DNA of 64,000 nucleotides from Micromonospora musae (lineage in GTDB: Bacteria; Actinomycetota; Actinomycetes; Mycobacteriales; Micromonosporaceae), in NCBI RefSeq assembly GCF_003626635.1, contig NZ_RAZT01000009.1, positions 248,001 to 312,000 on the forward strand. Direction: 5' to 3'. The translations under genes were made by a program, and so were the position numbers. Shown piece by piece: positions 1-8,482 of this stretch (its first letter is position 1; each line of letters begins with the position of its first letter). Below the pieces are notes generated by a model. That model saw nothing but the letters and a program-made list of their open reading frames with translations, searched no databases and was not told where the DNA came from.

Positions 1-872
1 AGTACCCGCTCGACCCGGCCCGGACCGAGCCCGCGGAGGTGGCCGGCCACGTGCTCGCCGGGATCGACGCGGTGACCGGCGCCGCCGGGGTCCGCCCCGC
101 GGACGTGCTCGGCGTCGGCATCGGCGTCTCCGGCGTGGTCTCGCAGGGCGAGCACGCCGTGGTGCACGCCCAGGCGCTCGGCTGGGACCGGGTACCGCTC
201 GAGCAGCTGATCGCCGCCGGCACCGACCTGCCGTTGCACATCGACAACGGGGCGAAGACGCTCGGCCAGGCCGAGATGTGGTTCGGCGCCGGCAAGGGCG
301 CACGGCACGCCGTCTTCGCCCTGGTCGGCTCCGGTGTCGGCGCGGCCGTGGTGGCCGGCGGCGCGACCTACCGCGGCGCCTCCAGCAGCGCGGGGGAGTG
401 GGGTCACACCACGCTGGTGTACGGCGGGCGGCCCTGCCGCTGCGGCGCCCGCGGCTGTCTCGAGGCGTACGTCGGCGCGGAGGCGATCATCGACCGCTAC
501 CGCGAGGCGCGCGGTGGCCGCCCGGTGCCGGGTGAAGATGAGGAGTCCCAGCTCAACGCGCTGCTCGACGCGGCGGCCAGTGACGCGACAGCACGCCGGG
601 TGCTCGACGAGACGGCCGCCTACCTCGGCGCCGGCGTCGCCAACCTGATCAACCTGTTCAATCCGGAGCGGGTCGTGCTGGGCGGCTGGGCGGCGATGGC
701 GCTCGGCGATCTGCTGCCGGCCGTACGCGAGGCCGCCGGCCGTCAGGCGCTGCGCCAGCCGTACGAACAGGCCTCGATCGAGCTGTGCCGGCTGGGTGTG
801 GACGCGGTCGCTCTCGGCGCCGCGACGCTCCCGGTCGCCCGCTTCCTCGCCGACGGAGGCGTACGCCGCTGA
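1..872 (+). CDS. ROK-family protein (sugar kinase or ROK repressor), 5' end cut by window
   Basis: The reading frame is already open at base 3 and runs to a stop at 872, so the true start lies upstream. The visible ~290 residues carry the ROK zinc-binding signature CRCGARGCLE and the phosphate-binding glycine stretch VGSGVGAAVVAGG. ROK proteins are either cytoplasmic sugar kinases (glucose, fructose, N-acetylhexosamines) or NagC/XylR-type repressors with an added N-terminal helix-turn-helix. The part that would decide, the N-terminus, is outside the window. The stretch before the first GTG (base 39) still reads as coding, which supports truncation rather than a GTG start. The next gene downstream is more than 1 kb away, so no operon can be inferred. 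Confidence 0.85.
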   Translation, partial: YPLDPARTEPAEVAGHVLAGIDAVTGAAGVRPADVLGVGIGVSGVVSQGEHAVVHAQALGWDRVPLEQLIAAGTDLPLHIDNGAKTLGQAEMWFGAGKGARHAVFALVGSGVGAAVVAGGATYRGASSSAGEWGHTTLVYGGRPCRCGARGCLEAYVGAEAIIDRYREARGGRPVPGEDEESQLNALLDAAASDATARRVLDETAAYLGAGVANLINLFNPERVVLGGWAAMALGDLLPAVREAAGRQALRQPYEQASIELCRLGVDAVALGAATLPVARFLADGGVRR

Positions 873-1438
873 CGCCCCCGCCCGCGTCGCCCCCGACCCG
901 CGTCGCCCCCGACCCGCGTCGCCTCTGCCCGCGTCGTCGCCGCTCGCCGGTCGTCGGATGTCGGTCGTCGGCCGTCGCTCCTGCCAGGGTCGTCGCAGGT
1001 CGCAGGTTGGCGTGAGGTCGTGCCGACGCTGGTGACGTCGCTGCTTGCGTCTGCCGTCTGCCGTTTTCCGTCTGCTGTCTGCCATCTGCCGGTCGCTGGT
1101 TGACGCGAGGTCGTGCCGATGCCGGTGACGCTTTCGTCGGCGTCGTCGGGCGCGCCACTCACCAGTCTAGGTAAGGTCGCGCCGACGCTTTGGAGCTGAG
1201 TCAACAGCGACATCGGGCGCCGGAGCCCCGGGAAGCCGAGGCCGCGCCAAGGATGCGTGCCATGGGTGGTCGCCCCGATCGTCACGCCCGCCCGGGACGA
1301 AGCCCCGCGGTGACGCCCGGGCGCGTCGACCCGCCGCCACGCGACCTGCCGAACCGCCGACGATCACCGTGAAACGGTGCGGCCGAGCCCGGTCGACACC
1401 GACATGAACCGAACTCTCTGCCCACGCCTCAGCCCGTC

Positions 1439-1493
1439 GATCATGAGGTTAACGCGGATTTTGATCTTCCCGACCCCCGCTAACTTCATGATC
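1439..1493. repeat. Imperfect inverted repeat, GATCATGAGGTT family
   Basis: The left arm starts GATCATGAGGTTAACG at 1439 and the right arm ends CTAACTTCATGATC at 1493, with about 20 bases between. The arms carry a few mismatches. The same arm sequence forms a cleaner hairpin at 43792-43846, so this looks like a dispersed intergenic palindrome family rather than a gene-specific terminator. Confidence 0.7.
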
Positions 1494-1500
1494 ATCGCCG

Positions 1501-1644
1501 GAAGCCCGGAAGCCCGGAAGCCCGGAAGCCCGGAAGCCCGGAAGCCCGGAAGCCCGGAGGCCCGGAGGCCCGGAGGCCCGGAGGCCCGGAGGCCCGGAGG
1601 CCCGGAGGCCCGGAGGCCCGGAGGCCCGGAGGCCCGGAGGCCCG
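1501..1644. repeat. Octamer tandem array, 18 copies in two sequence blocks
   Basis: Seven perfect copies of GAAGCCCG (1501-1556) are followed directly by eleven perfect copies of GAGGCCCG (1557-1644). The single A/G difference splits the array into two homogeneous blocks, the pattern expected from slippage after one founding point mutation. An 8-base unit shifts reading frame with each copy. It lies about 430 bases upstream of the secreted discoidin gene and outside any convincing gene. Confidence 0.95.
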
Positions 1645-1889
1645 GAGTCGGAGCCGGAGGCGGGACGGGGCGGGTCGGGGCGGGGGGAGGTGGGGTAGTG
1701 GGGTTCCCCTGCTTGGTGCCGTGGCCTTCGTGCGTCGTTGGGTCGACTCGTTCGCGACATCAGCTCTAAAGCCACCGAAGGGCACTACCCGCTCCCGCCG
1801 GCCGGGGCGCCGTCTCCCGCCGGCCGCGCGCCATCCCCCGCCGGCCGCGTGCCGTCTCCCGGGGGTGGCGCATCGTCCATAAACGACCT

Positions 1890-1975
1890 TCGGGATAAAT
1901 AACAGTGTTATAGATCGATGTCTTGACGTCGTCGCGACGCCCCCGTAACACTCCATCGAGAGCGCTCTCTCGACC
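1890..1975 (+). promoter_or_regulatory. A/T-richer promoter region with LacI-type operator
   Basis: Around 1895-1925 the sequence is unusually A/T rich and contains the palindrome ATAACAGTGTTAT (1899-1911). Further down, CGAGAGCGCTCTCTCG (1957-1972) has the central CGCTC symmetry of LacI-family operators; actinobacterial CebR-type regulators bind GGGAGCGCTCCC sites. This fits sugar-responsive control of the secreted carbohydrate-related protein starting at 2075. Regulator identity is inferred. Confidence 0.5.
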
Positions 1976-2074
1976 CCCCGGCGCCGCCTCGGCGGCATCA
2001 CCCCGGCGCCGGCGGTCGTACCGGTCCCTTCCCGTCTGCCCGGCGTCCGCAGCCCTCTACCGACAGGGAACGTC

Positions 2075-4702
2075 ATGACATCTCGTGTTTTATCCGTGCC
2101 AGCTTCCCGCTGGCGGCGGCGCGCGCTCATCGGGCTCGCCGTGGCGCTGGTCGCGGCGCTCAGCCCGGCGGGCGTCGCACCACCCGCGCAGGCCGCCCCC
2201 ACCCTGCTGTCGCAGGGCCGCCCCGCCACCGCCTCGTCCACCGAGAACGCCGGCACCCCGGCGGCCGCGGCGGTCGACGGCAACACCGGCACCCGCTGGT
2301 CCAGCGCGTTCAGCGATCCGCAGTGGCTCCAGGTCGACCTCGGCACCCGGGCCACGATCAGCCAGGTGACCCTGGTCTGGGAGGGCGCCTACGCCCGCGC
2401 GTTCCAACTCCAGACCTCCGACGACGGCGGCACCTGGACCACCGTCCACAGCACCACCACCGGCGCCGGCGGCACCCAGAACATCACCGTGACCGGCGCC
2501 GGCCGCTACGTGCGGATGTACGGCACCGCCCGGGGCAGCGCCTACGGCTACTCGCTCTGGGAGTTCCAGGTCTACGGCGAGACCGGCGGCACCACACCGA
2601 CCTGCGGCAGCGCCAACGCCGCGCAGGGCCGACCGGCCACCGCCTCCTCCACCGAGAACGCCGCCCTGCCCGCCTCCGCGGCGGTCGACGGCGACGGCGG
2701 AACCCGGTGGGCCAGCGCCGCGAGCGACCCCCAGTGGCTGCGGGTGGACCTGGGCGGCACCCAGACGATCTGCAGGGTCGTGCTGACCTGGGAGGCCGCG
2801 TACGCCCGGTCCTTCCAGCTCCAGACCTCGGCCGACGGCAACGCCTGGACCACCGTCTACAGCACCACCACGGGCACCGGCGGCACGCAGAGCCTGACCG
2901 TCAACGGCAGCGGCCGCTACCTGCGGATGTACGGGACCGCCCGGGGCACCGCGTACGGCTACTCGCTCTGGGAGCTGCAGGTCAACACCACCGGCGGGGG
3001 CGGCGACCCGTCGATCCCGCCGACCGATCCGCGCAACCCGAACTTCGGGCCTAACACCTTCGTCTTCGACCCCAGCACCCCGACCGGCACCATCCAGAGT
3101 CGGTTGAACACCCTCTTCGACCAGCAGGAGGAGAACCAGTTCGGCCCGCAGCGGTACGCGGTGCTGTTCAAGCCGGGCACCTACACGGCCGACGTCAACC
3201 TCGGCTTCTTCACCCAGGTCGCCGGCCTGGGGATGAGCCCGGACGACGTGAACCTCAACGGCCACGTCCGGGTCGAGGCGTTCTGGATGAACGGAAACGC
3301 CACCCAGAACTTCTGGCGCGCCGCCGAGAACCTCTCGGTGACCCTGCCCGCCGGCGTGACGGTGGAGCGGTGGGCGGTCTCGCAGGCGGCCCCGTACCGC
3401 CGGATGCACCTGCGCGGCGGGCAGAACCAGATCCAGCTCTGGAACGGCGGTGACGGCTGGTCCAGCGGCGGCCTGATGGCCGACACCCGGATCGACGGCC
3501 TCGTCGTCTCCGGCTCCCAGCAGCAGTGGTACTCGCGCAACAGCGAGTTCGGAAACGGCTGGACCGGCTCGGTCTGGAACATGGTCTTCCAGGGCGTCGC
3601 CGGCGCACCGCCGCCGCACTTCCCGAACCCGTCGCACACCGTCATCCCGCAGACCCCGGTGGTGCGGGAGAAGCCCTTCCTCTACGTCGACGGCACCGGC
3701 GAGTACCGGGTCTTCGTACCGGCACTGCGCAGCAACACCACCGGCACCAGCTGGTACGGCAAGACCCCGGCCGGCTCGTCCATCTCGCTGTCGCAGTTCT
3801 TCGTCGTCCAGCCCGGCACCGGCGCGGCCACCATCAACGCGGCGCTCGCCCAGGGCAAACACCTGCTCTTCACCCCGGGCGTGCACCACGTCACCGAGCC
3901 GATCCAGGTCAACCGCGCCGACACGGTGATCCTCGGTCTCGGCCTCGCCACCATCCAGGCGGACAACGGCACCGTGGCCATGCGGGTGGCCGACGTGGAC
4001 GGTGTGAAGGTCGCCGGCATCATGTTCGAGGCGGGCACCACGAACTCGCCCGTGCTCATGGAGGTCGGCCCGGCCGGCTCGTCGGCCAGCCACGCGGCGA
4101 ACCCGACCTCGCTGCACGACGTGTTCTTCCGCATCGGCGGGCCGCACGTCGGCAAGGCCACCAACACGCTCACCGTCAACAGCGACAACGTGATCGGCGA
4201 CCACATGTGGTTGTGGCGGGCCGACCACGCGGCCTCCGGCGTACCGACCGGGTGGACGCTGAACACCGCCGACACCGGGCTGACCGTCAACGGCGACAAC
4301 GTCACCATGTACGGCCTCTTCGTCGAGCACTACCAGAGGTACCAGACCGTCTGGAACGGCAACGGCGGGCGGACGTACTTCTATCAGAACGAGATGCCGT
4401 ACGACCCGCCGAACCAGGCCGCCTTCATGAACGGCTCGACCCGGGGCTACGCCGCGTACAAGGTGGGCGACGGGGTGACCAGCCACCAGGGCTGGGGCAT
4501 GGGCAGCTACTGCTACTTCAACGTCAACCCCGCGGTCGTCGCCGAACGCGCCTTCGAGGCGCCGACCAATCCGAACGTACGGTTCACCAACCTGGTGACC
4601 GTCTCCCTCGGCGGGGTCGGCACCATCAACCGCGTGATCAACAACACCGGGGGCACCGCGAACACCGCCAACCAGCAGGTGTACCTGACCGCGTACCCGT
4701 AG
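2075..4702 (+). CDS. Secreted protein: two discoidin (F5/8 type C) domains plus C-terminal beta-helix
   Basis: The 875-residue product begins with a Sec signal peptide (twin arginines, hydrophobic core, likely cleavage after AQA near residue 40). Two similar F5/8-type-C/CBM32-like domains follow (about 43-170 and 180-308), each with the order SQGRPATASSTEN... or AQGRPATASSTEN..., TRW, SDPQW, and a closing YGYSLWE. The remaining ~550 residues (from PNTFVFDP) are rich in short beta-strand motifs, Asn and Gly, as in right-handed beta-helix glycan-active proteins (GH55/pectate-lyase-like folds). It probably acts outside the cell on a polysaccharide, with the discoidin domains binding glycan. The substrate cannot be read from sequence. 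The LacI-like operator just upstream fits sugar control, and a strong hairpin follows. Confidence 0.8.
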   Translation: MTSRVLSVPASRWRRRALIGLAVALVAALSPAGVAPPAQAAPTLLSQGRPATASSTENAGTPAAAAVDGNTGTRWSSAFSDPQWLQVDLGTRATISQVTLVWEGAYARAFQLQTSDDGGTWTTVHSTTTGAGGTQNITVTGAGRYVRMYGTARGSAYGYSLWEFQVYGETGGTTPTCGSANAAQGRPATASSTENAALPASAAVDGDGGTRWASAASDPQWLRVDLGGTQTICRVVLTWEAAYARSFQLQTSADGNAWTTVYSTTTGTGGTQSLTVNGSGRYLRMYGTARGTAYGYSLWELQVNTTGGGGDPSIPPTDPRNPNFGPNTFVFDPSTPTGTIQSRLNTLFDQQEENQFGPQRYAVLFKPGTYTADVNLGFFTQVAGLGMSPDDVNLNGHVRVEAFWMNGNATQNFWRAAENLSVTLPAGVTVERWAVSQAAPYRRMHLRGGQNQIQLWNGGDGWSSGGLMADTRIDGLVVSGSQQQWYSRNSEFGNGWTGSVWNMVFQGVAGAPPPHFPNPSHTVIPQTPVVREKPFLYVDGTGEYRVFVPALRSNTTGTSWYGKTPAGSSISLSQFFVVQPGTGAATINAALAQGKHLLFTPGVHHVTEPIQVNRADTVILGLGLATIQADNGTVAMRVADVDGVKVAGIMFEAGTTNSPVLMEVGPAGSSASHAANPTSLHDVFFRIGGPHVGKATNTLTVNSDNVIGDHMWLWRADHAASGVPTGWTLNTADTGLTVNGDNVTMYGLFVEHYQRYQTVWNGNGGRTYFYQNEMPYDPPNQAAFMNGSTRGYAAYKVGDGVTSHQGWGMGSYCYFNVNPAVVAERAFEAPTNPNVRFTNLVTVSLGGVGTINRVINNTGGTANTANQQVYLTAYP

Positions 4703-4710
4703 CACCGACT

Positions 4711-4756
4711 GCTCGCCCGACGGGCCCGGCCGGACTCCTCCGGCCGGGCCGCGAGC
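4711..4756 (+). terminator. Strong hairpin terminator after the discoidin gene
   Basis: Perfect 12-base arms GGCCCGGCCGGA (4723-4734) and TCCGGCCGGGCC (4739-4750) enclose a CTCC loop, flanked by outer arms GCTCGC/GCGAGC. There is no U-tract, which is usual for actinobacterial intrinsic terminators. Confidence 0.8.
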
Positions 4757-4841
4757 GTTTGCCGACCCCGGCGGCGGGAACGCGGAGGCGGCCGGTAGTG
4801 CGACGCCCGGCGCGTCGCCTGACGAAACGGACGCCGAACGC

Positions 4842-5975
4842 ATGACGTACCGTCCGACGATCGCCACCGCGGTGCCCGACCTCACCACGCTGACCATCGG
4901 GGTGGAGGAGGAGTTCCTGCTGCTGGACCCGCGGACCGGGGAGAACCTGCCGGTCGCCCAGCGGGTGCTGACCGGGCTGCGCGGGGCGGCCCGCGACCAG
5001 AGCCGGCAGGAGTTCCGGCACAGCATGGTGGAGATGGTCACCCCGGTCAGCGTCGACCTGACCGAGCTGCGGGCGCACCTGGTGGCACTGCGACGCTCCG
5101 CCGCTCAGGCGGCCGAGTCGGCGGGCGCCCGGCTGGTCGCAGTGGGCGCGACCCCGATGCACGAGCCACATCGGACGGTGCCGGACAAACCGCGCTACCA
5201 CGCCATGTCCCGCCGGTACGGGCCGGTGGCACACGACCCGGCGGTCTGCGGATGCCACGTGCACGTCGGGGTGCCGGACCGTGACCTGGCCATCCAGGTC
5301 TGCAACCACCTGCGCCCCTGGCTGCCCGTGGTGCACGCGATCGCCACCAACTCGCCGCTGCACGACGGCGCCGACACCGGGCACGCCAGCTGGCGTTCGA
5401 TGCAGCTGGAGCGCTGGCCGAGCCTCGGCCCCACCCCCTACTTCGACTCGGCTGCCGACTACGACCGCACGGTCGAGGAGTTGATCGCCGCGGGCGTCAT
5501 GCTCGACGCGGCGATGGTCTACTGGTACGCCCGGCCGTCGGCCGCGTACCCGACTGTGGAGATCCGGGTCGGGGACGTCTGCCCGACGGTCGACGACACC
5601 GTGCTCGTCGCCGCGTTGCTGCGCGCCCTCGTCGCGACGCTCGTCGACGAGGTGCGCGCCGGGGTGCCGGCGTCGCCCGTCCGCGACTGCCTGGTCTCCG
5701 CGGCGCACTGGCGGGCCGCCCACGAGGGGATGGACGGCACCCTCATCGACCTGCGACGCGGTGGCGCCCGGCCGGCGTGGGAGCTGGCCGACGAGCTCTT
5801 CGCCACGGTCTCCCCGGCGCTGCTGCGCCACGGCGACCTGGGGTACGTGCTGGATCAGCTGACCCGGCTGCGCGGGGAGGGCACCGGTGCGACCCGGCAG
5901 CGGCGGATCCTCGACGAGACCGGCGACCTGCGCGCCGTCCTCGCCGAGCTGGCCGCCTGGACCACCGCCGGCTGA
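4842..5975 (+). CDS. YbdK-type carboxylate-amine ligase (glutamate-cysteine ligase 2 family)
   Basis: 377 residues, normal for the GCS2/YbdK family. The N-terminus carries the family hallmark IGVEEEFLLLD, and later HSMVEMVTPVS and CGCHVHVGVPD supply conserved metal/ATP-site acidic and histidine residues. Family members ligate the gamma-carboxylate of glutamate, or a similar carboxylate, to an amine at the cost of ATP. True gamma-glutamylcysteine synthesis is proven for only some, so the substrate is open. The gene converges on the asparagine-synthase-like gene ending at 6003, with 27 bases between stops. Both enzymes make amide bonds on glutamate-like substrates, so a functional link is possible. 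Confidence 0.85.
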   Translation: MTYRPTIATAVPDLTTLTIGVEEEFLLLDPRTGENLPVAQRVLTGLRGAARDQSRQEFRHSMVEMVTPVSVDLTELRAHLVALRRSAAQAAESAGARLVAVGATPMHEPHRTVPDKPRYHAMSRRYGPVAHDPAVCGCHVHVGVPDRDLAIQVCNHLRPWLPVVHAIATNSPLHDGADTGHASWRSMQLERWPSLGPTPYFDSAADYDRTVEELIAAGVMLDAAMVYWYARPSAAYPTVEIRVGDVCPTVDDTVLVAALLRALVATLVDEVRAGVPASPVRDCLVSAAHWRAAHEGMDGTLIDLRRGGARPAWELADELFATVSPALLRHGDLGYVLDQLTRLRGEGTGATRQRRILDETGDLRAVLAELAAWTTAG

Positions 5976-6002
5976 CCCCGACCGGCCTCGCCCCGGCCAC
6001 GA

Positions 6003-7787
6003 TCAGGTGACGCCGTGGGACTGGAGCCAGAGCTCCAGCAGGCCGAGCTGCCAGAGCTTGTTGCTGCCCGCCGCCGCGGCCGCCCGGTCCGGCTCGGCGA
6101 GCAGGTGCGCCACGTACTCGGGCCGGAACAGGGCCCGCTCCCGGGCGACCGGCGACTGCAACGCCTCGACCACCAGCTCGCGTACGGCGCCGTCCACGTT
6201 GCGCAGGGCGGGCACCGGGAAGTAGCCCTTCGGCCGGTCGACCACCTCGGCCGGCAGCACCTCCCGGGCCACCTCCTTGAGCACCCCCTTGCCGCCCCCG
6301 GCCAGCTTCTGCTCCGGTGGGCAGTGCGCGGCGAGGGTGACCAGGTCCTGGTCGAGGAAGGGGGTACGCACCTCGAGGCCCCAGGCCATGCTCATGCTGT
6401 CGACCCGCTTGACCGGATCGTCGGGGAGCATCAGGTGGGTGTCCAGCCGCAGCACCGCGTCGACCGCCGTCTGCGCCCCGGGCGCCGCCAGGTGCGCGTC
6501 GAGCAGGTCCCGGCTGGCGTCCCGGTCCAGCGCGTACGCCGGCCCGACCACCTGGTTCAGCTCGGCGTGGTCCCGGTCGAAGAACGCCGCCGCGAACTCG
6601 TCGGCGGCGCCCTCCCGGGGCACCCGCGCCAGCGGCTGGTGGTAGGCGTAGCCGGCGAACACCTCGTCCGCGCCCTGCCCGGACTGGGCCACCTTCACGT
6701 GCTGGGCCACCTGTTCGGAGAGCAGGTGGAAGGCGACCACGTCGTGGCTGCCCATCGGCTCGGTCATGGCGAGCACGCTGCGGCGTACGGCGGGGACGAG
6801 GTCGTCGTCGGTGAGCCGGATGCGCTGGTGGTCGGTGTCGAAGTCGCGCGCCACCAGGTCGGAGTAGTGGAACTCGTCCCCGGACTCGTCGCCCCGGCTG
6901 TCGAAGCCGATGCTGAACGTCCGCAGGTGCCGCTGGCCTGCCTCGGCGAGCAGCGCCACGATCAGGCTGGAGTCCAGGCCGCCGGAGAGGAGCACACCGA
7001 CCGGGACGTCGGCGACGAGCCGTCGGCGGACGGCGGTGCGCAGCGCCTCCCCGACGGCGTCCTGCCAGTCCCGGGCCCCCATGGCCGCGTCGGCCGGTTC
7101 CCGCACGTAGTCCGGCTGCCAGTACACCTCGTCCCGGCTGCTCCCGTCAGCCTCCACGATCCGCAGGGTGGCCGGTGGCAGCTTGCGGACGCCACGCAGG
7201 ATGGTCCGGGGCGCGGGCACGATCGAGTGCCAGGAGAGGTAGTGGTGCAGCGCCACCGGGTCGATGCCGGTGTCCACGTCGCCGGCGGCGAGCAGCGCCG
7301 GCAGGCTGGAGGCGAACCGTAGCCGGCCGGGCGTCTCGGCGAGGTAGAGCGGTTTCACCCCGAGGCGGTCGCGGACCAGCACCAGTCGCCGCCGCGCCCG
7401 GTCCACCAGGCCGAAGGCGAACATGCCGACCAGGTGGTCGACGAAGCGTTCACCCCAGTGGGCGTACGCCACCAGGATCACCTCGGTGTCGCTGGTGGAG
7501 TGGAACGAGTAGCCGGCGTTGCTCAGCTCCTCGCGCAGCTCGGGGTAGTTGTAGACGCAGCCGTTGAAGACCAGCCCGAGCCCGAGGTCCTCGCGGACCA
7601 TCGGTTGGCCGCCGGCCTCGGAGAGGTCGATGATGGTGAGCCGCCGGTGCCCGAGGGCCACCCAACCGTCGGTCCAGAGCCCCTCGCCGTCCGGGCCCCG
7701 GGAGCGCATGAGCTCGGTCATCCGGGTCACCGCCGCGACGTCCGGCGTCGACCCGTCGAGCCGGGCCTCCCCGGCGATGCCGCACAT
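6003..7787 (-). CDS. Asparagine-synthase family amidotransferase, N-acetylglutaminylglutamine (NAGGN) type
   Basis: 594 residues from the ATG giving MCGIAGE, chosen because Cys2 must become the N-terminal nucleophile of the class II glutaminase domain; the upstream open frame lacks this. The glutaminase domain has RSRGPDGEG, GHRRLTIIDLS and FNGCVYN; the synthetase domain has the PP-loop LLSGGLDSSLIVAL. Several stretches match the branch that amidates N-acetylglutaminylglutamine, an osmolyte dipeptide, rather than plain AsnB: VPAPRTIL, KLPPATL, DEFHYSDLVA, SGQGADEVFAGY, LPDDPVKRVDSMSMAWG and RPKGYFPVPAL. In described systems (Pseudomonas, Sinorhizobium) this gene sits beside ngg, a GNAT/ATP-grasp synthetase; no such gene is in this window. 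Family call is firm, the NAGGN subfamily is recalled from memory. Confidence 0.8.
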   Translation of the reverse strand: MCGIAGEARLDGSTPDVAAVTRMTELMRSRGPDGEGLWTDGWVALGHRRLTIIDLSEAGGQPMVREDLGLGLVFNGCVYNYPELREELSNAGYSFHSTSDTEVILVAYAHWGERFVDHLVGMFAFGLVDRARRRLVLVRDRLGVKPLYLAETPGRLRFASSLPALLAAGDVDTGIDPVALHHYLSWHSIVPAPRTILRGVRKLPPATLRIVEADGSSRDEVYWQPDYVREPADAAMGARDWQDAVGEALRTAVRRRLVADVPVGVLLSGGLDSSLIVALLAEAGQRHLRTFSIGFDSRGDESGDEFHYSDLVARDFDTDHQRIRLTDDDLVPAVRRSVLAMTEPMGSHDVVAFHLLSEQVAQHVKVAQSGQGADEVFAGYAYHQPLARVPREGAADEFAAAFFDRDHAELNQVVGPAYALDRDASRDLLDAHLAAPGAQTAVDAVLRLDTHLMLPDDPVKRVDSMSMAWGLEVRTPFLDQDLVTLAAHCPPEQKLAGGGKGVLKEVAREVLPAEVVDRPKGYFPVPALRNVDGAVRELVVEALQSPVARERALFRPEYVAHLLAEPDRAAAAAGSNKLWQLGLLELWLQSHGVT

Positions 7788-7978
7788 CAGCGCCGGCCGC
7801 CGGTCGCACCGCTGAGCAGGCGTACCACGAGGCCCTCCCGTCACCCGCCGGTCCCGTCGATCGGACGGGCTCGGCTACCCGGCGTTCCGGTGGCCAAACC
7901 CGGGCGGGCCGGGCCGGGCCGTTCCGGGGGCACGGCGGGTCGGGCCGCGTGGTCCGGGGCCGGCTCCGCGCCGGCCGG

Positions 7979-8401
7979 TCAGCCGTGCAGCGTACGCAGG
8001 ATGCGGGCGAGCTCCGCACGGTCGCCGGGGGTGAGTTCGGCGAACAACCGCTCCGCCTCGGCCTGGCGGCTGGCCCGGATTCCGCTGCTCGTGCGTACCC
8101 CCTCGGGGGTGAGCGCGACCAGGGTCGCCCGCCGGTCGTTCGGGTCGGGGCGGCGCTCGACCAGCCCGCGTCGCTGGAGGTCGTCGACCACCTCGGTGGC
8201 GGAGCGGGCCGCGATGCGCAGGTGTTCGGCGAGCGCGCCGGGTCGCAGTACGCCGTGCCGGGCCAGGACGCCGAGCGCGCGCGCCTGGCTCGGGCTGACC
8301 TCCCACGGGGCGAGGGCGTCCCGGGTGCGGTGCCGCAGCAGCCGCGCCACCTTCCAGAACGCCTCGGCCAGGCTGTCGTCGTCGCCGTCGACCTCGATCA
8401 C
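7979..8401 (-). CDS. MarR-family transcriptional regulator
   Basis: 140 residues from the GTG at 8401; the open frame continues upstream but with no good start codon. It has the winged-helix layout: SPSQARALGVLARHG, then the recognition-helix stretch ALAEHLRIAARSATEVVDDL, the wing GLVERRPDPNDRRATLVALT and a C-terminal dimerisation helix. MarR proteins are cytoplasmic repressors usually relieved by small phenolic or drug-like ligands. It is divergent from the ABC exporter at 8483, and a palindrome in the shared region suggests it represses that exporter and itself. Confidence 0.85.
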   Translation of the reverse strand: MIEVDGDDDSLAEAFWKVARLLRHRTRDALAPWEVSPSQARALGVLARHGVLRPGALAEHLRIAARSATEVVDDLQRRGLVERRPDPNDRRATLVALTPEGVRTSSGIRASRQAEAERLFAELTPGDRAELARILRTLHG

Positions 8402-8427
8402 GCGGAATACGGTAGCAGGATGTACGG

Positions 8428-8475
8428 TTGTTCCCTCATGATGAGGCAACCTCAGTAAAATTCGATCGGAAGGTG
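8428..8475. promoter_or_regulatory. Shared MarR/ABC regulatory region with palindrome and -10-like box
   Basis: CCTCATGATGAGG (8434-8446) is a perfect palindrome about a central G, flanked by GGTTG and CAACC. TAAAAT (8456-8461) is an unusually A/T-rich -10-like hexamer towards the ABC gene, and GGAAGG (8468-8473) is its ribosome binding site. The palindrome is the most likely MarR operator. Confidence 0.55.
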
Positions 8476-8482
8476 CCCGCTT

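Larger units (their letters stand above)
873..2074. other. 1.2 kb gene-poor stretch rich in short repeats
   Basis: No convincing gene lies here; the apparent ORFs are high-GC artefacts or run through repeats. It contains about three copies of a 16-base CGCGTCGCCCCCGACC-like unit (884-925), a GTCTGC-rich stretch (1049-1095), degenerate copies of an AGGTCGTGCCGAYGC element about 93 bases apart (near 1015, 1108 and 1172), a GATCATGA palindrome (1439-1493), an octamer tandem array (1501-1644) and finally an A/T-richer promoter-like segment with a LacI-type operator (1890-1975). Confidence 0.7.

Noticed and set aside
1501-1644. Possible CRISPR-like array
   Set aside because: The unit is 8 bases with no spacers and no cas genes; it is a simple tandem repeat.
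1377-1769. ORF running through the octamer repeats
   Set aside because: Its open frame results from the repeat composition; the product is a repetitive Ala/Arg/Pro string.
2090-5041. 983-residue open frame on the reverse strand opposite the discoidin gene
   Set aside because: Low-complexity Arg/Gly/Val/Ala product antisense to a clear secreted protein; high-GC shadow.
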